From contig JAJFZO010000583.1 of the NCBI GenBank assembly GCA_021397835.1, positions 1,280,501 through 1,344,500 of the forward strand: a stretch of DNA of 64,000 bases, given 5' to 3'. The translations under genes were made by a program, and so were the position numbers. The DNA comes from Moringa oleifera (taxonomy: Eukaryota; Streptophyta; Magnoliopsida; Brassicales; Moringaceae). The notes below the pieces were generated by a model. That model saw only the letters and a list, made by a program, of their open reading frames with translations, was not told the DNA's origin and made no database searches. Of this stretch, positions 25,388-39,252 are shown one piece after another (the first letter of the stretch is position 1; every line of letters starts with the position of its first letter).

Positions 25388-25922
25388 GTAAATATCATTT
25401 TAAATCAAGAGTTTTACTTTTTCTCTTCAATTAAATTTTTACTTTCAAAATATATATAAAAAAATCTTAATATTTTAATTTTATCCAAATTAAACCCTAT
25501 TGAATAATTCAAACATTAAAAATATTTAAATCAGAGATATTTTATGAGAAATTTTAACTTGTAATTTTTCATAGATATAAAGAAATATTTACATTATCAT
25601 TATAAAAAAGTTTAAAATTTTTTAAGTATTAAAAATATTTTTTTAAAAAAATATATACTATCAAAATTTTAGAAAATTCATAAAATATAACTAGTTAGTT
25701 AAAAAAAATTAAATTTGAGGAATAAAATCAAAATTAAAAAATCTATTTGAGTAGTTTTTAGCATTACAGTAATGCAAAAATCATTAGTTTTTTATAATCG
25801 TCTTAATTTCAAATTTTAATTTGAATAAAATCAATAGATCAATATTTTATTTGGATACATTTTAAAAGTTAAAATTTAATAGGAAAGAGAAAGCAAAACT
25901 TAGTATTTTAAATGATATTTAT
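25388..25922. mobile_element. Non-autonomous inverted-repeat element, copy B (opposite orientation)
   Basis: Same family as 24602-25136. It starts GTAAATATCATTTTAAATC and ends TTTTAAATGATATTTA. Its interior (AAATTTGAGGAATAAAATC and the stretch around it) matches the reverse complement of copy A's interior, so the two copies lie head to head about 250 bp apart. No convincing target duplication was seen. Confidence 0.65.
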
Positions 25923-27779
25923 CTCTAATTTTTATAATAAACTATATTTTTTATTTTTTATTTTTAAAATTTTTTACTATATAATTCACATTGTTTTTTC
26001 GATGCCCAAAATACTAATTAACATCCAACATTCTTCTTCACAAATGATACACATTCTTTTTTCAACATACAAAAATACTAACATATATATAAATAAACCA
26101 ACATACCATATTTATTTATTCCATTAACATACCAACATATATACCAACAAATCAACATAACAATTCTTTCCATTCTATTAATACACCATATATACCAATA
26201 AACCAACACATTAATTTTATTAATTTCATTAATACATCAATGTATATGCGAAAAACAAAAAAACAAAAAAAATACAATATATACGACTTACCAAAGCAAG
26301 GAAACATGAGCCAATTTTAACTTATGACTCCAACAAACTCTCATACGGAACTTTATACTTGAATAAATTAAAAAAAAAAAAAAAAGAGAACAGAACATTC
26401 CTTATCTAATCCAAACACATAATCAAACTCTTACGTACTACTAACTTTTAATTTCTTTGGGGTTCACATTTACTCAACTCATCCAAAGATATTCATTTCT
26501 ATTAGCATTTAAGCCATACATACAAGCATTTCATAAAATGAAATAAAAAGTAAATATAAAGTTTCATTAAACATTAAAAAAACTACATATTAACTAAAAC
26601 AATATGAATACATATCCACTTAAAAGATAAAAGAGAAATATAAATATACATCCATTAGGACTTGTGGGTGAACATTCATGTCAATAAAAGGTACATGTTT
26701 ATTTTACTAAAATTTTTGCAACTATCTGCAAATGTGTAAAGAAGCCACTTATGTACAATGTGTTTTTGCCAAGTAAGTTAGAAATATAATTACTTTATGT
26801 TGTTTCTTTGATTATAAAGATTAGTGTTATGCATAATCTATTTAAAAATAAAGAGAGTTTCAAAGCTGAAGTCTTAAATATCATTTAAGCTGAAGTTTAC
26901 TTGAATTGATCATATAAAAATAAATTAAAATAATGACAGTAAAGCATGAGATTATGACACCTGAATTTAAATTTACTTGAGCTGACCACATAAATCTCTG
27001 GTAGCCAAATTTGATTAGATGAATGCAAATACGTAGTAGCCAATTTTGGGTCGGTCAAATTGTAGAGGTTTTAACTAAAATGCACCATGCAGGGTTCTTT
27101 TGTATACTAAATGATGGCAACTTGAGTAAAAATGAAAAGGAGAAACAATAATAGCATGTGAAAGTTGCTTGTTTCACATGTAGGCTTGCAAGTTTTTCTT
27201 TTTATTTTTTATGAATATAATCCTTTTCAGAAGAAAACCAAAGACAAAAGGCTTTTACAATGAAGCTTATATATGTTGTAAATATGATCCTTTTTAGGCA
27301 AAGGTTGGTCACAGTGTATTTTCCTTAGTAACTTTTTAAGCAGTACCTCAATTAGGAATTCATGCTGGTTGCTGGCTTTTACATTGTAGCTTTTTATGTT
27401 ATATTGTTAAAATTCTAAAAGACATTTAGTTATTATATAATTTAATAACTAAAATATCAATCACTAACTACATACTTGTTTACAAATGTGTAAAGAACTT
27501 GTGCTTATGCATAATGTGATTTCACAATTGTCTTTGTGCTTATGTAGGGAAATGTGCTTGCATTTGAAGAAATCATCCCAAAAGCAAATGAATTGAGTTT
27601 CATTAATCCATATATATATTTCTCTCTCAAGCTCTTAATATCACTTCAACAAGAAGCTTCATGTCTCTTCTCTCCCTTTCTCTCCAAACAAGAGTTAAAC
27701 TAGGATTTGTTGAAGAAAATGGAAGGAATTAACCGAGGTTGATGGACGAAATTACCCTCATAAAAAATCAATTTAAACA

Positions 27780-28062
27780 AGTTTAACATTTAAGTTTAAT
27801 TTAAATAAAATTAAAAATATTAAAATTTGTTTGGATATATTTTGAAAAGTTATCATATTTTAATGACAATTCTATTAAAATTGTAATTAAAGATCTCCTT
27901 TTAATGATAGTTTTTGAACTATATTTAAAAATGATCATTTTTAATAATATGAATAAAGATAAGAGTTATAGAATTATCATTAAAAATCATGTTTAACTCT
28001 CATTAAAGTTCATATTTATGCTAATGAAAATAAAACATAATGTTTTAAATGATATTTATATT
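27780..28062. mobile_element. Partial or interrupted copy of the inverted-repeat element family
   Basis: The arm-like sequence AAAATTTGTTTGGATATATT at about 27820 and the terminal sequence GTTTTAAATGATATTTATA at 28042-28060 match the right arm of the 24.6- and 25.4-kb elements. About 190 bp of other AT-rich DNA separates them. The left arm was not found. Confidence 0.4.
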
Positions 28063-29694
28063 AAGTTTTTAATTAATAAAAATAATTTAAAATAAAAAAT
28101 AAATTTAAAATTATACAATATAATTAATTAAAAATTATAATAAAATTAAAAATTATATTTATAATTAAAATTTAAAATTATTTTTTTCCTTGATGTTAGA
28201 TGACCGTCACTATTAAGTATTTGGTATGACTTGTGTTTTAATGGGCCTTTTAGTACTTCTCGGACCAAAGCTCATCCTACGCCGAATGTAATCTTTTTCC
28301 ATTGGATCCTGAGCGCGAAAGGTCGCAGCTTTAATAAAATCATGGACATGGAGTCTAGCCAAGCCTGGACATGAAGACATGGATTGCTGTATATTTGTTG
28401 TGCTAGAGCCTAGAGCTGGCATGCGGGTCTATCAGTATGTATGTCCCTTCCTTTTGAAATGAGTTATGTTTAATATGGTACGTCTAATAAAATACAGTTT
28501 GATTCATTTTTATAAAATAATTTAATAATTTATAATAAAAATTTGCTGTTATTTATTTATTTTTAAATTTTATTTTATAAAATATGTATAAATAAATTTA
28601 TAAAATAAATAAAAATAAATAAACACAAAATAATATAATCTAATACAACTTAATATATTTAATAATATACCATATTAGACCGTATGCTACATCAACTATA
28701 ACTCATTCAATTTAATTCAATATAAATACGTCTCCTATGGAGCCATGATGACTACCACCCTTAGTTGAGGCCCATACCTAACACCTTCAAGAACCTTCAT
28801 GGCTTTGTTTTGTTCTTGGATAAACATCTTCTTCAAAGAAATAAATAAAAGAAGAAACTTTCTTCCTTATCCATGAAGGGCAAAATGACAAAGACTAATG
28901 CCAAGATTAATGAAGTAAAGAACACAAATATCTTACACATTACATCACCCCTTAGCCATACCCCAAAATTTGTGGAGGCGCCACATTGAACACAACCCAC
29001 AAACCAAAGACAATTAGGTAGTGTTAAGCCCACATGTTAAATTAATCCAAGAAAAAAAATAATATTGCATCACATGATATGTTATAAAATCCCAGCGGGT
29101 CATTTGAGTTAAGTTGCTGGATTTTAGTGGATATGGTATAACTAAAATTAACAGAAAGGCCGCTATTAAATTTCATAATATAAAATTGATGCATGTGGGT
29201 CACGTTGATGTCAGATTGCGGAAATTGGATTCACGATTAATTACTTGGTGTTTTATTTTTTAAAAAATGGGTGTTGACTTTCACGTTATCATATACACAA
29301 TCATAAACAATTTTAAGAAAAAAATAAATCTCGGGAAATAATGATATTGAAAATGGAAAACTTGCTATTTTTTCCAACCAAGTGACGTGGGATGTGGAGA
29401 TTTCAAATACAAATGCTACAGCTAGCTGTTGTTGTCATCTTATCTTTTTTTTTTTTAAATAAATATATCTATAAAAGCTTGTATCCTAAGAGATTTGGTT
29501 TCCAATTCAATTCAAATCTTATGTGACCATCGTGTACCGAAGTCCAGCTATGGTTCGTTAAATCTAGAGGGGCTTGAATTTCATATCCAATAACAACAAG
29601 TATTACATAATTTAGACTTCTTGATTTCATTGATTGTCACGTATCCTTTTATGAGTTAAATAAGGTAGGATGGATATGTTATACCATTTTTTTA

Positions 29695-29698
<4 letters not shown>

Positions 29699-29726
<28 letters not shown>
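29699..29726. repeat. (AT)n microsatellite
   Basis: An uninterrupted run of AT dinucleotides of about 28 bp in intergenic DNA. Confidence 0.9.
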
Positions 29727-29729
<3 letters not shown>

Positions 29730-32244
29730 AAATTTAAAAGTTTATTAATTTAAACATAATGTCATTAATGTTATTTATAAAAACTTTAAATTATATTTGA
29801 ATTTTTTAAGAGTTATTTATACACATTATTAAAAAAATATATAAAAGGCTACAATGTTATTTACATGAGTAAACATTAAAATTTTTAAATTATATCCATT
29901 TTTTAGTTTAAACTTCAAAATAAAATTTTGCATTTAATTTTTTAATTTAACTTAATTTAAATTTTATAAAAAATTTAAAAATCATGGATATTCAAATTAA
30001 AAATGTTACAAAACAAATTTTGGTTTGAAATTTTGTATATTTGTAAAGAAGCATTCAAACTACCATCACAAATTTTTTTAAATATTTATTTAAAATATTT
30101 TTTAGAAAAAATTATACTATAAAAAGTTTAAAATTTTTATAAAAAATAATTTATTAGTCCAAAATTATTTATATTGGAGCTATTAATTCTAAATAAATTG
30201 TAAATTTTATTTGAGTAAGTTTTTAGATATTTCAACTGTAAAAATATTCTTAATTTTTTATAATTGGTTTAAGTTAAAGTTAAATTTAAATCAAATTGGT
30301 ATTTTTAAGATAAGATTCAATCAAATTGAAGTTCAAAATTTAAACTGAAAAATGCGTTAATTTCAAATTTTTTAAATATTTATTCTATTTTTATATCATT
30401 TTTTGGAATGTACATGAAGAATTAAGTTTTAAAAAATTAAAATAATCAAGAAATTTTAAGTGTAACATCAATGAAACTTAGAAGAATACATTTCCTTCTT
30501 AATGTATGTAAGGTAACTCTATTAAAATAGCAAATAAGAAAGCTAATAGCATATTAAGTTTATTTTGAAAGATATGTTGTGAAGAGAGAAATACATAAGG
30601 ACATCTATTGATTTGATCTCTCACATGCTGGTTGTTATTATAAGATATGTGTGGTTTGTTAAAACTATGTAACTCTATAATTTTAGACGGATAAGTAAAT
30701 TATGGTACTTGTATCTTACTCTTCAACCTTAATAACAAAATAGTAGAATCAAAATATTAAAATTAAAATTAAGAAACAAACAAAATGTGGAAGTGATATG
30801 CAAAAATGCGTGAAACTACAAAGTTCAAGTCAACCCATGAAAAAAAATCAATCAAATAAATTTTAATTTTTTATAAATATAACATATTATTTAAAGAAAA
30901 AGGAAAGTGTAACTCATGCTATGTGTTTCTACAAGTTGATGTCACCTTTAATTAGAAGTTCGATATAATTTTGTTTGTGATTGTAATGATAATTAAAATG
31001 TTTGGAAATTTATAATGCCAATTTTTACTATAGAACTTATGTTATCCAATTAACATCGTGTAATCAAAATGCTAAGTTTTACTAAAATTTAAATTAATAA
31101 ATAATTAATAACATTTATATTTCATTAATAATTTCATTTGAAACAAAATATATTAACCATATAAGGAAACAAGATTTGTAAAGCTTATAACAACAAAAAA
31201 AAAAAATATGCTACCAAATTTGTATTTATTATAATTCAAAGGAACATGTGCAATCCTAATAGGCATTCCTTCAACAACTGAAGCTGATAACAAATTAGGA
31301 GTTTTCTTAAAAGAATACATGTTTCTTTTTTTTTTTTGATAAGTTTTGGTTCAACAATTTGAACTTTTACTTTTCATATTTTACAATAAAATTTAGATTT
31401 AATTACACTATGAGATTTATATCAATCCTAAATTAATATTATGTTGCATTCTTAATGCATTATAAAAAAAAATTATATAAAAGTTTCATAAAATTTTTAT
31501 ATTTATCTTGGGTGATTTAATTACACTATGAGATTTATATCAAATTTCTATTAATTAATCATATCAAAATGATCATCTATTATCTACGATTACAAATAAT
31601 TTTTAAATAAACGAATAAGTAAAAGTTATTTTTTTTCTCTACGAATAAATTCATCACTAATGGTCATACTTGTTTCATCTCCAATGATATTTCCTTTATG
31701 AATCTCTACAAATGATATATTTATATAGAAGAAAAAAAACATTCTCTACAAATATCATATATTTCTTTGCAAATTCTGTTGAAAAGAAATTTGTAGACAA
31801 AAATCATTTTTCTTATAGTAATATAGGACTTTTATCCACATTTTTTGTATATACTAATTGTTTTGCAAATATAATATTCTTGTGAAGAAGGATGCATATT
31901 GCCACATGTACATGGTTTCTCAAATATCCAAACTACTTTTCTTTCATATGATTTAAGAATATCACTCACCATACTCACGCTCATTTACTGTCACTGTTAC
32001 TATCATTCATTCACTCACCCTTTGAATTCCCTTTGTTTTCTTTTCAAATTGACTAAAAATCTTGCACCCATACTCTTAAATTTTGCATCTTTTATTATTT
32101 AGTTTTGAAATTTGGTTGTTGCAATGATCTAGTAAATGCATCCATCCATGGATCGGGTTTTAAAACAACATAATAAAGAAACATCAACTTTTTCAAAGGC
32201 TACATCACCCTTATGCCAAGGTTTACCTAAGTCACTTAAGATTT

Positions 32245-33245
32245 TAGAGAATGTATGTTGAAGTAGATAGAGTTAGAAAGGATTTTTTTATTTGGATTAT
32301 GTCTTTCTGTGGGTTAGATGAGTGTTACTTGAGAGGACTTTATAATGGCCAACTATTAACTGCAATGGGTAGAGATGTAAACAACAAATTTTATGTAATT
32401 TCTTTTGTAATTATTAAAAATAAAAATAAATAATAATTGACTCTTTAGAGGCCTGACTAAGAGATATTGATTTATTTGATAGGTATGAATAGGCATTCAT
32501 TAGTGATAAACAAAAGGTAACCACTTCATTATTATTTTATCTCTTACTTTATTGTTTTTTTTTTAATTTTTGGATTTAACACTAACACTATGTTTCATTT
32601 GATTTACAAATTGATGTGGATTAATGCAGGCTTTCGATATTGTGTTGCCTAAAGTAAAACATAGTATATGTATATGATATTTGCATGTTGATTTTAGAGA
32701 TCTTGGGTAAAAAGAAAAGGATTAGAGGTGAAAACTATGTGTTGTTATAATTACTTGCTCAAGTTCATGGAGAAGATGGTTTGTATACTTATAATTACTT
32801 AATAGAGGTAAATAAGTGCTTATGGGTTAAATAAACCATTTTTAATAGTTATAAATGTGATTTAACTGTCAATATTTTGACAAAGAATTTTAAGGCATAT
32901 ATCTTAGACATGAGAGATAAACTAATAGTAATAATGATAGAAATAATTAGGAAAAAAATTTATGGAGAGATTTCAAGTTAGAAGAGATAAAATTAATAAA
33001 TGTAAGGTTTAAACAAGTTGAAGCAACAAATTGTAGTGCTCTTATAGTCATAAAGGTTGTATGAGGTGCATTATGAGTGGAAACAAATTGTTGTTAATTT
33101 AGTAAAGATAAGCTATGCATGTAGGAAGTATCCTAAGAAAATATGCTATTTTTTACATATTAAAAAACATAAGTACGATGCGTAGCCCCCTAAATTTTAG
33201 GCGCTGTGTTTTAGATGTAGTTTATCATGATTAAAGAAAATTTGA
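32245..33245 (+). pseudogene. Second decayed Mutator-type transposase
   Basis: The + strand translation, across several stops and frame changes, follows the MULE transposase. It starts GLDECYLRGLYNGQLLTAMG, then DVNNKFYVISFVII (usual DANDxxYPIAYAVV), then ISDKQK near 32490. After a gap, probably an old intron ending at the CAG near 32630, come IVLPKVKHSICI and YLHVDF (usual LLPxAEHRYCxRH and NF). KNFKAYILDMRDKLIVIMIE follows near 32885, matching the usual FNxYILDARDKPIxTMLE. A SWIM-like end (YEVHYEWKQIVVNL...YACRKYP) is barely recognisable. The first catalytic Asp (GLDECYLRG) is kept. It belongs to a different MULE lineage from the one at the left edge. Confidence 0.7.
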
Positions 33246-35134
33246 GACCTCTTATGTCTTTTTAGTTTGTTTTATAAAATTTTCATTAGAAGCCAAGAGG
33301 AAGTAAGAAAACTAAAAGTTAATTAAGGAATATTTTTTTCTTTGATCTCTCTTTTCTCTTCAAGGAATATTTATTCTTAGTCTCTTTTTTCTCTTCTTAT
33401 GCTTTATAATACGAGTTTTTTATAAAAAAAATTCCAAACTTTGTTATCTTATTTAAATTTTTGCAATTTGTATAAGCTCCCAAAAAATTAAAATGAGCCT
33501 TGAATGTGAGGCAATCCAAGGATTATGTCAGTCCTTATTTTAGTACCTCTATATATCTTAAGTCTTTTAAGCACATAATCTACCACATCCAAGGCAAAGG
33601 ATAATGAAACGAAATTTGGCTGCCTAAACTTGAATCTTTCAAAATTAGAAAAGCACCACGGAGACCTCTTTCCCCAAAAATAGAGATCTTAATGAATTTA
33701 AAGTAAACACATTTACTAGATTAAGACATAAATTGCTCAAGTATTTTAAATTGTGGCTAGTAAGGATATAGTTTTAGGATGTGTAAGTATTTACCAACCT
33801 CAATGTTAAGAAAAGAAATGCTTTTAGAACAAATAGTAAATCTTTTTATACTTCAAGCTCTAGAACTTTTGCCCAACCAGACTCTACCTCAACCATTCTT
33901 GCACTAAAAACAATATCAAAGTTACAACTAACAAAAAAAGAGGAAAGGAAAATTGTTTTTCTAGTTAATGATTCTAGAGGGTATGAGATCATCTACAGTC
34001 AGGTAATAATTTACATATTTATTTTGGTTTTTGTGGTTAAATTTTTGTTTTTTACATGAAATACATTTGTCTTATTTGTTTGTTTCTTTCCAACCACCTA
34101 AATAACCCATAAAGAGCTCAAGCACACTCACACATAGTGGCCATCAAGCCTTCAATAAGACTATAACCTATAAAGAGATCAAACCATTTTTTTATATTAC
34201 TAGTGCTTATGTAGGATCATTTAAATGTTGTATAAACTTGCAAAATGTTGGATTAATTATTTCATACCATAATCCACATTTGGATAATGTGAACAAACTT
34301 TGGATAAAATATTAGATGTTGTAGGAAATTGTGTAATATGACTTATTGTAAAAAAAAAAAAAGACTATTTAGTTCAATGTGACTTGGCGTTATGAAAAAT
34401 GATTGTACAATCCAATGTCAATTGTTGATGTGAAAAATAATTGTTTAGTTCAATATGAGTTGATATTAGAACTAATTGCTGTTAATGCAAGTTATTACTC
34501 TTCAATAAAAACCCTATACAAGATTACTCATTGAATATTAAACTTGATCATAAAAAAATGTAGACCATCCCCATATATATATATATATATATATAAGATA
34601 GCATATGTTTCAATCACATGGTATTTCACTAATAAGTTTGAAACAAGTCAAAAAGTAGATATTCTTATGAAATAACAAACTCTATAATCATTTAACAAAT
34701 CTAAAGATATCTATTTCTAAGGTAAACGTAATTGGTTTTACACATTCCTTATAAAAATTAAGCATAACATAACACCAACAAACACAAAAGGCTCTAAGAT
34801 AAAATTAATAAATATTTTTATTGTGCAAACTTAGCTTTAGTCTTATTCATTTGCTCAAATAGATAATTTGTAAACTACTTGACTTTCATGTGGGTAAAGA
34901 CTTAGACTATATCAATGAAAGAATTTACAATTCTTTGGCTACATTTATATAACAAACATGAGTAAGAAAATTAATCAATTTTATGTTCACTAACATTAAA
35001 AAATCAACTATATACTACCTTTAGTGAGTATAAATAAATGCAACACAAACTACAATAACAAATACAAAGCAAATACAACACAACTTTGACCTAAACTATT
35101 GAGTAAGAAAATTAATCAATTTTTTGTATAATAC

Positions 35135-35195
35135 GTACTAAACAATTGCAAGGACCTATGTACTAAGCAATTGTAGTAACCTATGTATTAAACAA
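35135..35195. repeat. Short tandem repeat, 25-bp period
   Basis: GTACTAAACAATTGCAAGGAC, GTACTAAGCAATTGTAGTAAC and a partial GTATTAAACAAC begin at 35135, 35160 and 35185. The first two copies are followed by CTAT. No function is suggested. Confidence 0.6.
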
Positions 35196-38181
35196 CATAT
35201 ATACTTGTAAAAAAAGCACTTTTATTAATAAATCTTTTATCTAGTTGATCAACATAAATTAATATTATTGATCAATCTAATTAACATTTTGCCAATTCTG
35301 AATCAGTACTATTGATCAATACAATGTACATAATTTCTGTCAAGTAATTGCATGAAATAAGAGTATATTAATTTTTTTGGTCAAATTTTTGAACATTATA
35401 ATATTAGTACAATGGTATCAATTTAACTTATAGTAAAAACACAATAAATTGCAACAACTTACATACAAAATCAATAAAATCTAACTTCAGAATCTACAAT
35501 TCAAGCCTAAAAGAACTATAATTTGCTTATAATATTACCTTAAACCAAATCAAGTTACCACATTAGTGTACCTTAGCTCGTGGACAACTCAAAAATCTTC
35601 TCCCAAAACTCTAAACAATTTATATTGTCCTAAATGACATATTGATTCAATAAAAGCATTGAACTTCTTTAATTTTTATTTAATTGTTTGATTCATGTTG
35701 GAAAGATGTTGACATCTTGCCAACTTGATGCGGGAAGATGGCTTGCATAATATCAATGAAAGAATATAGGTAGATGCAGGATGATATATTACATGCTTGA
35801 TTTGTTCAAAGATGAAAAGAAATGTAGGATGAGTAGCTTAGATATTTAGATTTGATAGCAAATGCATATTACTATGTTGGCATTTTGATGAAAGAAAGAA
35901 TGGGCAGAAAGCACCATTTTATTGCTTTGAGAGTGATAAGAGAGATGTAAAGGTTAGACAAGTAAAAATTATATACAAATCATGTGTCCACCTACAACTG
36001 TTATTGTTAATGTGATGTGTGGACAGAAGTTCCACATTTAGAATTCAATAAAATGTAGACCTAAATTAATATAATATTTACACAAATCTCGATTTGGGAT
36101 TACAAAAGATTCCAAAGTCCCTAGTATAATTAATCATAAAATTTATGATTAATTACACCAATTTTATTTATATATTTTTTTAAATATTTATTTTTAAATT
36201 TAAAATCTACATAAAAATATATCAATTAAAAACATCCATTTGACAATTTCATCTCTGTGAGGTTTTGTTAACAGAATCTTTAAAATTAATGTCTCGTTGT
36301 GTACGCTTTTAAAAGCAAAATTACAATTATATTGCTATCACATAATAAATCAATCAAAAAAAAAATTTCTTTTATTCTTCTTCTCATTTTTCATGATGGT
36401 ATTACTTTTTTGCAAACGATATTTTAAAATGATCTCATTCCTCTCTTCAATCAGTATTCAAAACTCATAATTTATCTTAATATTGACAAAACTCATGCAA
36501 AAAGTTTTCATTTTTCTATAAAAGCTAATCTCCATTAGTGCTCTTCATAATTCATTTTTAAAGAGAAATCAAATCTAACTTATCTTTTTCTACATTTTTA
36601 ATCATGATCTTATGCTTAAAATCTATTTTAAGAAATACTATTCCGTAGACCAAAAAACTCCTAATTTATGCTTATCTAAAACTCTATTCTAGAAAATATA
36701 AACACTGATCCTTCTTGCAGTGATTCAACCATTAACGAAAATATAAATTTAAAGGTAAAATTGAAAAAGTTTAGTGTTTTCATAAAATGAACGTTTCATT
36801 AACGATTGTATGAACGTTATCAAAATTTAGAGAAGATTTTAAAGTTATACACTAGTTAAAGTATGTTCATGTGTTAATTCAATTGTAATTTAATTAATGG
36901 TATTATATGCAAATTGTGTGAATGGGTAGTTCCAAATATTACAAAGCTAATGTTGAAAGCACTTTTAGGTTCACTTAATTCATAGTTCAACATTCAATTT
37001 TTTTGTTCAATATACAAGTTAAGGCATATTTTTTATTGTTTAATTAAGTTAACAAAATTTATTAGATGAAATTCATAAAATATTAAAATATAAGTTTCTA
37101 ATTGATATAATTTTATTTGTCTTAATTTAAGAATTTATACAAATATAAATCTTTAAAATATAATTAACATTTTCTTTTTTTAATAAAAAAACTTTAAAGA
37201 TAGAGTATGTAAAATAAGATGGATTGTATTTTCTTTTATTTTTAAATAGTATGAGAACAATTCTGACTTAAATGTCAAAAACATTTAATTCATTAGATTT
37301 GGATATTGTCATTTATTTTCCATTTTTGATCATATTTTGCTCACAATATCAAATTAGAACCTGCAAATAAACTTACATTTATTTAGTACTTATATTTTTG
37401 TTGAATTCTTAATATGAAACTTTAATGTATAATTTTTTTAATATTAAAAGTTTTATGTACACTATTAAAAATCACTTAGAACTGTTAACAAATTGTAAGC
37501 TCAAAATACATACAATGTTTTTTTTTACATGTTTCAATTTGAGATTATGAGTAAAATATCAGTTTTTCTCATATCACTTACTCAAAAATTTATTATAATA
37601 AAATATATAAATTTACCTAAATAATTATTATTAATTAATAATTTAAAAATTAATCATTATTAAACTATTATATTATGTAGTACTAACTTCATACGTAATA
37701 ATTATCCTAATTAAATATTGATTTATCTAAATTAATGTGAGATGTTATCCAACACAGGTTGATATTTAATGTTATCAACATTATAATCTAGATTAAAAAA
37801 AAACAGAAAACCAAAGAATTTTAGATAAATGAAGATTTCAAACTCAAGCAGCCAGAAATGCTGAGCACAACGTAGAAAGGCGAAGCGTGGTCAACGTGCA
37901 AAACGTGTAAGAACAAAGGCTCGGTCACCAAGTCGCCTCTCCAAGCCCAAGACATCCTTCCTATTAATTAATTAACGACAACACTTAATCTTCCATCATA
38001 TTAAAATTTTACTACAAAAGAAAACAACTATACTCCGCGATTGTTAGTTTATGTGTATTATTTATCATATTTCTGACAAAACAAAGCCATTATTTACCCA
38101 AGAAACCAAACCGATCATCCAGCATTCAAAGTCCTCCATGCCAGACTTCTCCCTCTCCTTCTCCGTCTCTCTCAAAGTTCC

Positions 38182-39252
38182 ATGGCTGGACGCCAAAAGA
38201 GAACCCACGAAACCAAACACAAAGCCGGTTTCCTTCTGGGTTGCTTTGGATTTTCTGGGAATGCGATTTCTAGGAAAAAGCCTTTGAAAAATACCCAATC
38301 AGACAGCAAGCCGAAGACACGGTGCTTCTCTTGGTCAAGGTTTCGCATTCGAAACACAGACACCAAAACAGTGCCAGTTGATGCAACAGCAGAGAGAACG
38401 AAGCCCAGCAAACAAGGTCGAACGTCCAAGTCAACTTTGACGCATAAAGCCGACAAGATCCCTTCAAATCCTCCCACCAGTCAGAAGACGCAGCATAACA
38501 TTCCGGCTGTTGCCACGGCGGCTTCTGATCAAGACTCAAAAGAGATACGGCAAGAGGTATGTAAATTACCAAACATGCATGATGCACCCCATATAATGTG
38601 AAAGTAATAATTACGAAGCACCAAATTAGAAAGAAAAAGAAATTCTGTGTCAGTTTTAGCAATCTTGGTTCATCGCACTGTGTTTCGGTTTCAGACGAAG
38701 CACGGGCATGCCCGAAACATCATCCTCGAAAAGAGGAAAAACACAAATCATTTGGGATCTACAAAAGACGACAATTGCCACAAAGGGTCCACATTTCTTC
38801 AGAAAATAGATGCAATAAGAAGCGGGTCCAGCCATCCTGGCTCACCGGATGTCGCCCCCAGACCCAAACGAACTAGAACTGCTTTCCTGACACACACTAT
38901 CTCGCTGCCGGCACCGAACCGGGAGTACCCGGTGAGGTGTCGATCTCGGATCGTGACTCTAAAGAGACTCCGCCAAGAAAAGAAGGGTTCAGCGGTAGAA
39001 GAACTTGACCCAATCGCGGGTCTGTCGATCATCATAGTGACGCTGCTAATAATGTTGGTATGGGGTCGATTATGCGCCGTTCTCTGCACATGTGCGTGGT
39101 GTTATTGCGTCCCTGGTTTAAGAAGGACGAAAAAGAAAGCCGATGGAGTTTTCAATAATGGGTTGAATTCGGGTGGGACGGATTTGAATTCGGAGCAGTA
39201 CAAGAGAAAGGTGGTGCTGGAGGGGTTTCTGGAGAGAAACCGCCACTTCTGA
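38182..39252 (+). CDS. Uncharacterised plant protein with one C-terminal membrane segment
   Basis: Two exons, 38182-38556 and 38695-39252, joined in phase 0 across a 138-bp GT-AG intron, give 310 aa. The first 230 residues are basic, rich in Lys, Arg, Ser and Thr, and probably disordered. A short conserved-looking block LPAPNREYPVRCRSRIVTLK lies at 196-215. It is followed by ELDPIAGLSIIIVTLLIMLV (228-247), which opens a single hydrophobic segment (about 233-265), then a Cys/Trp-rich stretch (LCAVLCTCAWCYCVPGL) and a polar tail. The Cys cluster could be palmitoylated. I recognise it as a plant-specific type but know no assigned function. The ATG sits in a good context (TTCCATGG). Base composition is much richer in GC than the surroundings, as expected of a selected gene. 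Confidence 0.82.

Larger units (their letters stand above)
22910..38050. other. 15-kb AT-rich intergenic region dominated by transposon debris
   Basis: The first 60 bp probably hold the leader of the HD gene. The rest holds no gene I recognise apart from the remnants listed separately: a tandem duplication at 23450, inverted-repeat elements at 24.6-25.9, 27.8-28.06 and 29.9-30.3 kb, and a Mutator-type pseudogene at 32.2 kb. Dinucleotide AT tracts lie at 29699-29726 and 34576-34595. A moderately GC-richer patch at 28200-28440 has a 69-codon minus frame without known similarity. Confidence 0.5.

Noticed and set aside
38065..38662. Several minus-strand frames of 77-130 codons opposite the membrane-protein gene
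   Set aside because: The + strand has consistent splice sites, a good start and domain-like structure; the minus frames have none.
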